A DNA stretch of 64,000 nucleotides from Tetrastigma voinierianum (taxonomy: Eukaryota > Streptophyta > Magnoliopsida > Vitales > Vitaceae): positions 80,540 through 144,539 of the forward strand of contig JAEQBH010006814.1 in NCBI GenBank assembly GCA_016808115.1. The letters run 5' to 3'. Below, in pieces: positions 35,650 through 45,484 of this stretch. A model generated the notes under the pieces. It searched no databases. It had not been told where the DNA came from and saw only the letters and a program-made list of their open reading frames with translations. The translations under genes were made by a program, and so were the position numbers. How positions within the stretch are numbered: position 1 is the stretch's first letter; each line of letters opens with the position of its first letter.

Positions 35650-37905
35650 TGTCACGCCCAGGCGCGGTGTATTAGGACTCTTCTTGGCTTTTAGGACATT
35701 TGTGTGTCAGGTCATATAATGTATAAACATATCATTATCGTGAAAAATACAAAATAAAACTACCAGTAGTGGTATTTACGATTAATCATATCATACGATC
35801 ACGAGTCCTCGTTTACATATACAAAAATTGTACATTTACATTGCCAACTTCGTCAGGCCTTGGAACCTACTATGATGAACCCCTACTAGTGTGCTGGCGG
35901 TGTATCGCAGAAGATCGCGGGCGTCAGCACTACGTACCTACGCAGTTGAAAACCAGGTGCTAAGCTTTACGGCTTAGTAGAAACATATATTTATGCATAT
36001 ACACATTCATAGTAAGCATATAACAATATCAAATATACAATAGCAGATATCATAATTTATCATGAATTCATATAATAACGTATACGCTTACTTGCACTTG
36101 TAACAACTTATACTTGTTCAGTTTTCCCGTAGAATACATACTTGTACACATAACAAATTTATGCTTGTTCAGATATCCCGTAAGAGTTACAGATCTTATA
36201 CTTATAGTTATACTTTTAGTAGACTTAACGTGTGCAGTACTTATAGATGCTACAAAACTTACGCCTCTGAAATACGTAAAGTACATTCATAATATAACGA
36301 TACTTTATTACTTTACTCTTATTCTTCATTCAGATTCTTATCATATAAAATTATTGGATTACTTTGGGCCGGTAATAAAAATGGTAGGACCGCGACACGA
36401 TAAGTACGAGCGTGCTATATAGTGCCGCGTGCGGCGTGGTACAAAGCGAAGTGGCAGAAGCCGCGTCGAGAATGTGCTGCCCGCAGCAACGAGAAGTGTG
36501 TCGTGGCGCACTGGCGGGAGTCGCGAAAGCCGCCGTGCGAGAGCGTGCTTGCCGCGTGCGAGAAGTTACCGTAGCAGCGGGGTGAAAGCCAGCCTTGATC
36601 GAGCACGTCGCGTGTCCACGTAACAAAAGTGTCGTAGCACTAGCAGAAGTGTCGTAGCACTAAGCGAGGGTACCGAAGCAACGATCGAAGGCGTGCTTGC
36701 CATGTAAATAACGAAGTGTAGTGTCATTTAATCCAGTCTTAGACATTCCTACAATTATATGTATTGGGAGACTTATCATAGGGGCATTAGGTTTGCCCCG
36801 CCAGACTCGCGGAGTGGCGGTACGGTGCATTTTTCACTTAGTTTCATTCTTATTTGAACCCCCATTAGTCATTTATTAGGGTTCCTATACCCTTGGTATT
36901 CGAATTTGAGCTTAACAATGTACAAATACCAAAATCAGGGTTGTGGGGAGCAGTGGTACCGGTACCACTTGGATTAGTACCGGTTCCAATCATGTTCTGG
37001 TGAGTGGTATCGGTACCACTTTGCCTTGGTACCGAGCCTGCATTTGGATACATGCAGGAGCGGTAGTAGTACCACCCCTGTTTTGAAATGCTTGAGGCAC
37101 CACTTCAAGTGCCCGAAATGGTAGATTTTCATTTTGATCCCAACTTCTTCAGAAGCCTCTTCAGAGATTCATACCCCTGCATCATTCACCATGGAATCCC
37201 TCCAAAACCACTCCTGAAACACTTAAATGGTGGTTTAGAATTTCTTAAACCAAACCACAACCACCAGAGAATCCCAGGATTCATACCAAAGTTCACAAAT
37301 ATTTGCAAAACCATAGAAGCTAGGAAGGATTCCATATCCATTTGATACAAATTGGGGTTTTTCAGCAACTTCCAACAAATCTAGGGTTAGGATCAATTCT
37401 TAACTGGCCCTAGGTTTGAAACCATAAAAATCCTACCAAAGTCAAAATACATGATTCCATGTTTGAAGTCATAAAACCATACAAATTCCATACCTTCTTG
37501 GCTCCTCCTTCTTCCTCTTCTTCTTCTTAACTACTCTTGCTCTTACTTCTTCCCTCTTCTCTTCCTCTTCACGTAGTAAGAGCTCTCTTTTGGAGATAAA
37601 ATGAGATATTTTGGTCTCATTCTCTTTATAGGTAAATTTCTTTTTTATTTGCCTTTTAGTCCTCCCACTCTTTATTATTTGCACCACAAGTCTCTTCTTC
37701 CATTTTAACCATATTCTTCTTGTCTTATGACTTCTATGTCCCATTTTGACAAATTACAAATTTTCCCTTGTACCTTGTACAAATTCCGGGTTTTTTGGAA
37801 ATTTTCTCACTTAGCAAAATAATAAATACGAAAAATTTCCAAATGCTCTAATAAGATTCCCTACTTATGTTTAAAAACAACTAGGGTGTATTTTAGGGTG
37901 TTACA
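35650..37905 (-). mobile_element. Solo LTR, Gypsy-type, copy 2 (TSD TACAA)
   Basis: On the minus strand it starts TGTAACACCCTAAAATACAC and ends GGGCGTGACA, giving TG...CA ends over 2256 bp, flanked by perfect TACAA duplications. It is collinear with the plus-strand solo LTR at 1407-3526. It lies inside the plus-strand Copia, so it inserted after that element. Inside it are GC-rich short repeats (36425-36710, with AAGTGTCGTAGCACTA twice at 36627-36662) and palindromes (36953-37019). Loss of the internal region and one LTR by homologous recombination explains the structure. Confidence 0.92.
36953..37019. repeat. GGTACC palindromes inside solo LTR
   Basis: GTGGTACCGGTACCAC (36953-36968) is a perfect 16-bp palindrome. 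GTGGTATCGGTACCAC (37004-37019) is the same with one mismatch, and a related AGTACCGGTTCC lies between them. Confidence 0.9.
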
Positions 37906-37910
37906 TACAA
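37906..37910. repeat. Target-site duplication TACAA, right
   Basis: Exact match to 35645-35649. Removing the LTR and one copy restores continuous Copia sequence CTTCTACAAGGGAAG. Confidence 0.9.
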
Positions 37911-38017
37911 GGGAAGATTCAATGGGTAACACCTACCTCTCTATGTGGTTTAATATTGTACTCTATCATAGAATGTTTGTCTTGTCGTTGGTGCCAATTT
38001 CATTCATGTAGAGGTAT

Positions 38018-38538
38018 TGTTGGATTTTCATCCATTACTTGAATAAATTGCCCGGTGAATGTTTTAAATATTTTGAAGCGATCGTCGAATGAGTTTTAAA
38101 GTTTTAATACCTTTACGAGAGTTTCTATCCTTTTGTCCATTGACGTTGAAACCATCGGATTAATCACCTGTTTAGTTTCATCTTCTATAAACTATATGTA
38201 TAGGTATAAAAGCCTCTTCAAAGGATCACTAATTTAAAGTTCAAAAATCATAATTATTCTTCCTTTTAAGTCGGTGATAGAGCAAACTCTTTCCAATTCA
38301 TTGAAGTGGTTTATATGCTTTCTTTGACCATTAATCAAGCCATTTCATCTAAGGAGATAAACGTCGTCGTGATTTTCTCCAAGCATCAGGAGACAAAAAA
38401 TCTACTTTAAAGAGATCGTAACTCCTCACGAGACTTGACGTCTTCAATTTCTGACAAATATCTTCCCTTATTTCTTCTTAACTTCCAAAATGCAAAAGAT
38501 TTGCTTAACCATTTATAGAGTATTATGTTTCTCTAACA
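38018..38538 (+). repeat. 3' LTR of plus-strand Copia
   Basis: Starts TGTTGGATTTTCATCC after GTAGAGGTAT and ends TTTCTCTAACA. It contains GAGATCGTAACTCCTCACGA, which the 5' LTR lacks in part but the minus-strand Copia LTRs share. Confidence 0.83.
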
Positions 38539-38618
38539 AATTGATTTTGATTGAGTTGCATAGATCAACTTGTTCTAGAGTAAATGCATTTCAACCAAAT
38601 TACCTTATTCAAACGGCT

Positions 38619-38733
38619 GACTCTTAAATCAAGAAGGTCAATGTGATTTGCAAGTGTTGAAAATCAACTTGGATTTAGTGACTCTTAAATCCATGAGAAG
38701 CTCATGATCTGCAAGTGTTGAAAATAAACTTGG
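38619..38733. repeat. Two-copy ~61-bp tandem duplication
   Basis: GACTCTTAAATC, then GCAAGTGTTGAAAAT.AACTTGG, occurs at 38619-38672 and again at 38680-38733 with a few changes. Confidence 0.8.
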
Positions 38734-38856
38734 TTGGTTCGGTTTTTATTTTATTACTTTCAACTCTTATGATTTATAACTAGTTGACGTTTAACAATAA
38801 TTTCGTTTATATACATTTGTTATTATCTGGCCATCTCACTCGACGTGAATTCTAGA

Positions 38857-38980
38857 TTTTTTTTTATAGTTAAAAACTTTAGATACAATGTAGTAAACTG
38901 TTCTTACTGGGACTCAAACCCAGGACACCTCCCTTTCCTATGCTATATCTTTTTGAAATGTTGAGCTCTATACCACGTGA
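38857..38980 (-). mobile_element. Probable tRNA-derived SINE remnant
   Basis: Read on the minus strand: GTGGTATAGAGCTCAACA resembles a Pol III A box. About 45 bp later GGTTTGAGTCC (38909-38920 region) fits a B box. The unit ends in ACTATAAAAAAAAA. This A box, B box and A-tail order is that of tRNA-derived SINEs. No target duplication was confirmed. Confidence 0.45.
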
Positions 38981-40336
38981 TTTTTGGATTTACTTATTAT
39001 GTTTTGGATTAAAAAATTTCGAGCTTTAAACTTAGATGAGCTTAAAATAATTTTTAAAAGTAAATTAGACTTGACCTTCAAATTGGATTGAGGAAAATGA
39101 ATTTGTTTGAAGTACTCCAAATTAAATTGATCTTAACAAATTTGATTTAAGTTTTCCATCATTATCAATTAGGTTTGATGGATATGTAAATAAATGATAT
39201 CAATCTGACCAACACCATTTTTACACCCTCAAAATTATAGCTTCAAATATTCCAATGCTTTATATTAATGAAAAGAGGAAAAGGAAAAGGATTATAAAAG
39301 TAGGGAAAAACCTTCTCCAACTTCTCTGTTTAAATTGGAGAAAGAAAAGGGTAAAGCATTGATGGGTCCAGACTTTAAATTCGTAACTAAGTGAAATTAA
39401 ATTCGTATAACATATTATTGGAGTATCATTATTGGGCACAATCCTTATCAAAAATAAGGAAAAATCCATAAAGTTGCCTTGAGATATTTATCCACAGTAG
39501 ATGTTATGTAACAAGTAGCAACACATCCTTCCAGAGTTGGTTATATCTCTCGCCTATTGACAGAGCACAAGATAAGACGAACCTTACCTTATTTAAGCCT
39601 CAACTGCATTTGAGAGATTCTCCGCAAACCACGCTAGATATTCAGAAAATCATGGTTTATCCTCTGCCTATTGAGCAAGAAAGTATAAAATGGAATTTGT
39701 GCATATTCTGAATCAATAAAATCTTAGCAAATGGAGATCTTGTCTGTAGGAGTCTATTTGGAAAAGAAAATATCCTACTTCATGAATAAGGAATGATATC
39801 AACTAGTGATGATAGACATATAAAACGGATTTTGGAAAATATGGATTTTGTTAGATTAAAGATTGCCTACTACATGCTTAAAAAGGAGACGCATGGTCCT
39901 TTGGAATATCATCGATTAAGCACACAAAGGAAGTTTTACGGAGAGCTATTTGTGAAAAGTAGCTAGAGTACTACAAATCATGATGGTGAGCAGTACACTC
40001 CGCTGGGGATGGAGTGATTGAGCATTATGAACCTAGATGCATTATGAAGAAATAAGGGGGCTTATTTCAATGTTTCTCTATGGGATAGTTAGGAGAAGAC
40101 GGTTGTGAGAAAGGGGAAGACTTGTCTCACATAAGTCCAACGTGTAACCTAATTGATATATAGTGAAACACCTTACATTCGGGCTTAGCCCCACGTACAT
40201 ACGCAATTTCCGAACTGCGTAACCAATCTTTGTCCCCTTCATGTGTGTGTGTGTGTGCATAATCCTTCCTATTTCCTTACTTCTTACACATATTAACTAT
40301 ACATATTACATATCATAAAAGAGTTAGTTGTTGCAC
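38981..40336. other. Intergenic region, no gene supported
   Basis: AT-rich sequence with no recognised coding or mobile feature apart from a GT microsatellite at 40242-40256. Confidence 0.5.
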
Positions 40337-40388
40337 TTATGACAGTGTTGCACTATTTGGTGCAACATCTCTTGAATCACTGTCATAA
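40337..40388. repeat. Nested hairpin with perfect 11-bp outer stem
   Basis: TTATGACAGTG (40337-40347) is the exact reverse complement of CACTGTCATAA (40378-40388). Inside, GTTGCAC (40347-40353) pairs with GTGCAAC (40360-40366) around a 6-base loop. It could be the core of a very small inverted-repeat element or a chance hairpin; no function is claimed. Confidence 0.7.
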
Positions 40389-40556
40389 CGAATAATCATT
40401 ATTTTTTTCACATATTGATAAAATGAAACTCATTAATGGATTGCCAATTACATTTCCATGCTCATAAGAAGTTTAATTACTTAGCCTCGTGTCTTCATGA
40501 ACAACCAAAACGTAATGTTTTTCATAGATCATGATGGAATTATAAAAAATAGACTT

Positions 40557-40762
40557 GAGCATGTTTGTTTATAGCTTTAAAAACTATTTTTTGTTCCAAA
40601 AATAAGGAGAACATGAAAAACATAGTTTCGTTCTTATTTTTGTTTTGTTCTAAAAAACACGGAGAAAATAGAAAACATTAAATTTAGAGAACAAGAACAA
40701 TTTTCAGAAAATACCAAAATGGTGTTCTTTGTGTTTTTAAAAACATGAACCAAGCATGCCCC
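40557..40762. mobile_element. MITE-like inverted-repeat unit, ~206 bp
   Basis: The left end GAGCATGTTTGTTTATAG and the reverse complement of the right end, GGGGCATGCTTGGTTCATG, match at most positions. The interior is AT-rich and non-coding. Target duplications are not clear, so the superfamily is not assigned. Confidence 0.5.
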
Positions 40763-40881
40763 TATATTTTCTTGAATTTTCATGTATAGGAAACATTCCA
40801 TATCTCCCAAAAGTTTTGTCCATCACATGATGCAATTGATGATCCACATTCTGTTATAAAAGGAACCAATATCCTAACCAC

Positions 40882-40886
40882 CAAAC
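40882..40886. repeat. Target-site duplication CAAAC, left
   Basis: CAAAC directly before the outer LTR end TGTTACAAAC. It matches 49551-49555. Confidence 0.85.
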
Positions 40887-41366
40887 TGTTACAAACTTGT
40901 TCCCAAATACACAAAAACAAAATGATGAAGGAAAAGAAAAATTACAAAGAAAGAAAAAAAAAAAAAAATTATAGGAAAAAATAAGGTTTGTCAGAGATGG
41001 AGGATGTCGAGTCTCGTGAGGAGTTACGATCTCCTTAAAATTTATTCGCTGTCTCCTCTGGTCCTCAGAGACTATTAGATCGGCATCTATCTCCTAGAAT
41101 AAAACGGCGTACAAACAACACCACAACACCTTGATACTATTTCAAAAAATTGAAACTATGTTCGAACCTATCACTGTACCAATAAATCTTGAACACAGAA
41201 CTAACTCAATCCAACCTCTACATACAGAAACTGAGGAAATTGATTCACACTTACAATAGGAGAAGCTCCTTTAATAGAGACATTGGAATGAATATAATTC
41301 ATTCCTCGGAATGAATATCATTCATTCCTCAGGAATGAGTGTCATTCCAATTTTAGTTTTCCAACA
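40887..41366 (-). repeat. 3' LTR of minus-strand Copia
   Basis: 480 bp, from TGTTACAAAC to CCAACA in plus orientation. It holds repeats of GGAATGAAT and ATTCATTCC near 41285-41340. It is about 100 bp longer than the other LTR because of an internal segment near 41130-41230. Confidence 0.85.
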
Positions 41367-42089
41367 ATTCCCCATGATTGGCAGTAAACTGAGAAACTAT
41401 AAAGCTTCTAAACATTAGGTGATGGATTCAACAGTTGAAACTTGCATAGGAGAGGCAGGTGTCACCCTTTAAACCTTCCCTTGTAAAAATATGTTTTATA
41501 CTAGCTAAACAATGGACATAATGTCCTTGAAACTATTATGTCATTTGTGCCCAGATGACATATCTTACAAAGGAATCTTCCTAACACATTTTAGTTCTCA
41601 CTTTTATGTCTATTTTGCCATGGACATGCACCTTGTTCTGTACGAGTTTAATAGGAATCGTGCCCTATTCAATTCCCTTTGAAGCGACCCCACTTCACTC
41701 TTACATAGGTGATCTCCTAATTCAAGAGCAAATCATATTACTCTTATTTTACTTTCCAACGTACAGAGATCATTAAAAGCAAAGTTTAACCTTTTTTTTA
41801 CTAACATCATTGTTTCATCCTTATGAATGTATAGGGAAGATCACATGATGATAAAACCAAGTCTACGGACTGGATTGCATAGTACGGGCTAGATCTTGGA
41901 TCTCTAGTCAACTAGGTTTGATTATCCATTTAGATAGAATTTATTCTTGTTGGGCTTTGATATATTCAGCCAGTGACTTTTCAACTAACTCTTTATTTAA
42001 CCCTTTGGTAAGCGGATATAATCAACTATCTTTGGACTTTATATAGTCACAAGAGATAGCCTAGTCGGAGTAGTTTGTTTTGATAGTGT

Positions 42090-42600
42090 TATTATGATGA
42101 ATATGCCTGGACTTGCATTATACATCTTTGTTTTGTAACTCTACCAATAGAAGATTGACTATACGCAATGTATGCAGGTGAACGCGGGTTTGGCCATCTC
42201 GGAATATCATCCGAAATGCTGTGACAATTTCTACCTTTCCAGCATTTGCTCCAGTGTTTATGGCTCGCCTCAGCCCCAGCGATCCTTATGCCAGTTTGTT
42301 TTGAGATTTTCATGAGACTATTGCTCATGGTATAAACACATAACTACTATGGGATTTTAGTCTTTGCTGTTTGATATCGGTTGCATCATTTACTTAACTT
42401 TTAAATGCGGTAGGATCTCTTGTATCAGTGTAGCCCATAATCACGAGCAAAGCGTAAGTACTCTCGCGATTACCATCAATGGTTTGGCTCGGGATTACTC
42501 ATTATAACCTTTACTTTCGGTTGCAAGCGAACAAGCTATATGCAGTCTTATACGACTCATTAGGTACATCGGTGACCTATTACTCTAGGAGAATTGTAGC
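42090..42600 (-). pseudogene. Copia RNase H remnant
   Basis: SDDIPRWPNPRSPAYIAYSQ followed by SSIGRVTK (42092-42328, minus strand) lines up with the plus-strand copy's LEDIPRWPK...CDSQYAIGRA region, with extra substitutions. Sequence to 42600 probably holds the N-terminal half but is unreadable. The following TIR element separates it from RT. Confidence 0.65.
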
Positions 42601-43010
42601 CCGAGGGGTTAGAGAGGATCATGTATTTAATAAGTAGTCCATCAAAGTATCACAATAAAGCCCAAAACCCATAACAACATATAAAATTAGCAAGAAGGAC
42701 ATAAAATATCCAAAATGCCAACACTACCCTCAGATCTCTACAACAACTTCTCTCGATTCCACATGCTCTTCCTTTAGCCCCCACCCTTTGCCACCCACCC
42801 CTTTTTTTAGCAGTCAATCTTTAGATTTTTTTGTGTAACCAATATTCAACCTCCATTTTCACATTTCAAATAAATTAAATTTTATAATTTTTAATCAATC
42901 TTATAAAGATAACATCTTATTTTCTATTATTTAAATGCTACTTAATTTTTTCCAAGAAAATGTACTTAATTAAAAAACTATTTTAAATTTGTATTTATTC
43001 ATTATTTTTC

Positions 43011-43033
43011 ATATATATATATATATATACCCT

Positions 43034-43067
<34 letters not shown>
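43011..43067. repeat. AT microsatellite
   Basis: Two AT runs (43011-43029 and 43038-43067) separated by CCCTTCTCT. A further AT run of 37 bp is at 44117-44153. Confidence 0.95.
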
Positions 43068-43072
<5 letters not shown>

Positions 43073-43194
43073 AATGCAGTAAAACAAATCAACTTTTAAT
43101 ATATGCATATGCCTTAGAAAAAATATTTTTGAAAAAAAAAATCAAAATCCTAGGAGAAATGCAAGCTTATAGATCCCTATTTTTACCATTAGTG

Positions 43195-43495
43195 TAAAAA
43201 TCCTTGTAAATTTAGTACATTTGTCTTGGACAGTTAGTGTGATCACCTTGCACACTATAATAAATCCCTATTTTTATTTATTAAAAATTAATATATGCAT
43301 GTTTCCATTGCATGATTCAACAAATATGTATAAAGTAATTTGTTGTATTAGCATACAAGATAGGAATAATATTTTGAATCCAAAAGATTCAATCACTATG
43401 AAAAGAAATGAAAAGCGTGTATACTCTTTGCACATTTAGTACATTTGTCTTGTATAATTACTCAATTAGTGTACTGTGTACACTATAAAAACTAA
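43195..43495. repeat. Direct repeat inside the TIR element
   Basis: TTTAGTACATTTGTCTTG followed by GTTAGTGT or ATTAGTGT and then CACTATAA occurs at 43210-43260 and 43434-43488. GAGAAATGCAAGCTT also occurs twice (43155 and 43727). Confidence 0.7.
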
Positions 43496-44114
43496 TATGA
43501 ACATGTTTTAAATTTTTTTGGTGATGAATAGCGAAAAATGAGATCAACTATATTTTACGTATTTTTTTAATTTGAGAAGTTTATAACATAAACTGTACTA
43601 GTTAGATTATCTACTATGGAGTGAGCTAAATATTGTATCAACCAATACATATAAATAATGACAGCATAGATTAGTGTAGCATAAATATATGAAAGAGATC
43701 TTGGGTAAAATTCTAAGTCATATAAGAGAAATGCAAGCTTGCACGCTTTTTATCTGATTAGTAAATTTTCGTTATACATTTAATGTAATTACCTTATATA
43801 AATCTAACCAGCCCTTATTTATCTTTTTTAATTAATCCTTTATATAAAAACATATTTATCTTTTTTTTTATTTATCCTTTAGAAGTTGAGAGGAACTCGA
43901 AGGTTTACTTAATTAAAATATTATTCTTTAAAATTTTATTTATTTGTTATTCTACTTTTATTTCGTTGTATATTACTTTTAGAGAATAATGTAACTTATG
44001 GATATTATTTTTAATTTTCTATTTTAAAACTTAATTTTATAAAATTTAAATATAAAAGTATTAAAAATAAGAAAATAAAAGCGAAAATCATAAAAAAGTA
44101 TTATGATATATATT

Positions 44115-44155
<41 letters not shown>

Positions 44156-44639
44156 CTAAAATATTAATATTTATTAGATTAATTATTGATATATGTTAAT
44201 GTATTTAAATATTTAAAAGTTAATTTACTTTAATATATTTATTATACAAATAAAATTTTAATTAAAAATTCAATTAATGAATAAATAAAATTTTAAAATT
44301 AGTTTTTTAATTAAGTAAATCTTCTAAATAAGTGAAAATAAGATATTATCTTATCAAGTTAATTAAAAATAATAAATTATAAATTATAAAATTGGTGCAT
44401 TTAAAAAAAGGAAATAATGTTTGATGGGTTGATTGGGTCTTGGACTTGGGTGGGAGGTGTTGGTGGTTGGGTTCGTTTTAGTGGAAGAAGGATTAATTTA
44501 GTAGAGCATTTTGTCTCATTAAAGTTTATATGCCTTATGTTTAATTTTAGTAGTTTGATGGACTCTTTATTAATACAAGACACCATCTAACCTAAAGCAT
44601 AATTCCCCTTTACTCTAGAGTATTGTCAACATAATGTAA

Positions 44640-45240
44640 CTAACTTAGAATGAGTTTATTTGATGTTCTTAAGATTTTTATTCCCAATATGATAATAGCA
44701 AGTCTCATGTCTTTCATGTCAAACCTTGAATTCAACATATTCTTAGTAGATATGTTCATCTTATCATCACTGCCAACAATAAGCATGTTATATACATACA
44801 AACATACAATGATATATCCATGTTCTATATCCTTGACGTACACACACTTATCACATTCATTGATTTTAAATCCTTGTGACATTATAACATTATCAAATTT
44901 CTGTATCATTATTTCGGTGCTTGTTTTAATACATACACAATGATTTTCAATTTAGAAGACTTTCCTTTCTTGTCCTTGTGTAGAAAAACCATCAAGTTGT
45001 TCTATGTAGATTTCTTCATCAAATTCTCCATTTAGAAAGGTTGTTTTTACATCTATTTGATGTACTTTAAGATTTCTCACTATAGCAATTGCAAGTACCA
45101 TTCTTATGAAATTTATTCTTATTCTGCGTGAAGAATATGTGTCAAAATAATCAAGGCTTTCAGTTTGTTTGTAGCCTTTGATCACAAGTCTTACTTTGTA
45201 TTTTTCAATTGATCCATCCACTTTCATTTTCCCCTTTAAA
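44640..45240 (-). pseudogene. Copia reverse transcriptase remnant (YVYNM)
   Basis: Minus-strand frames at 44952-45227 and 44640-44909 carry conserved Copia RT blocks: YKVRLVIKGYKQ, KVHQIDVKTTFLNGEFDEEI and LYVYNMLIVGSDDK. The last (44784-44798) should read YVDDM; both catalytic Asp are replaced (Tyr and Asn), so the enzyme could not polymerise. The two frames are separated by a short disruption. RT copies element RNA into cDNA in intact relatives. The C-terminal end is cut off by the nested TIR element. Confidence 0.85.
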
Positions 45241-45484
45241 ACCCATTTGGAACTTAAAGGTTTGCAACACAGTAGAAAGATCCACCTAGTTCCCGAGTGG
45301 TTTGTAGTATGAAATCAATTTCACTATGTATGACCTATTTCCACATGAGACCCTCTGTAGAGTTCATTGCTTCTTTATAAGTTTGAGGTTCCTCTTCAAG
45401 CCTATAAGTTAGAAAATCTTTACCAAAAGATTTTTCTATCATTTCTCTTTTACTACATTTAGGCTCAACTTTACTATCTTCATT

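Larger units (their letters stand above)
30071..38538 (+). mobile_element. Copia retrotransposon, plus strand, decayed
   Basis: LTRs of 510 and 521 bp (30071-30580, 38018-38538) both start TGTTGGATTTT and are collinear. Between them, in Copia order, lie an A-rich leader, gag, protease, integrase, RT and RNase H remnants, all on the plus strand. Integrase before RT identifies Copia rather than Gypsy. A 2.26-kb solo LTR lies in the part between RNase H and the 3' LTR. Without it the element is about 6.2 kb. Flanking 5-mers (GTAAG and AATTG) do not match, so the target duplication is lost or an end is misplaced. Stops and shifts break every domain. Confidence 0.85.
42624..44577. mobile_element. 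Inverted-repeat DNA element, ~1.95 kb, non-coding
   Basis: The left end TGTATTTAATAAGTAGTCC, then ATCAAA, matches the reverse complement of the right end, TGTATTAATAAAGAGTCC, then ATCAAA. TATT(T)AATA occurs at both ends; because TATTAATA is palindromic it could be target duplication or part of the inverted repeat. The interior is very AT-rich, with AT microsatellites (43011-43067 and 44117-44153) and direct repeats, and has no transposase-like frame. It interrupts the Copia between RT and RNase H. Superfamily unassigned; an 8-bp duplication would suggest hAT. Confidence 0.65.
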
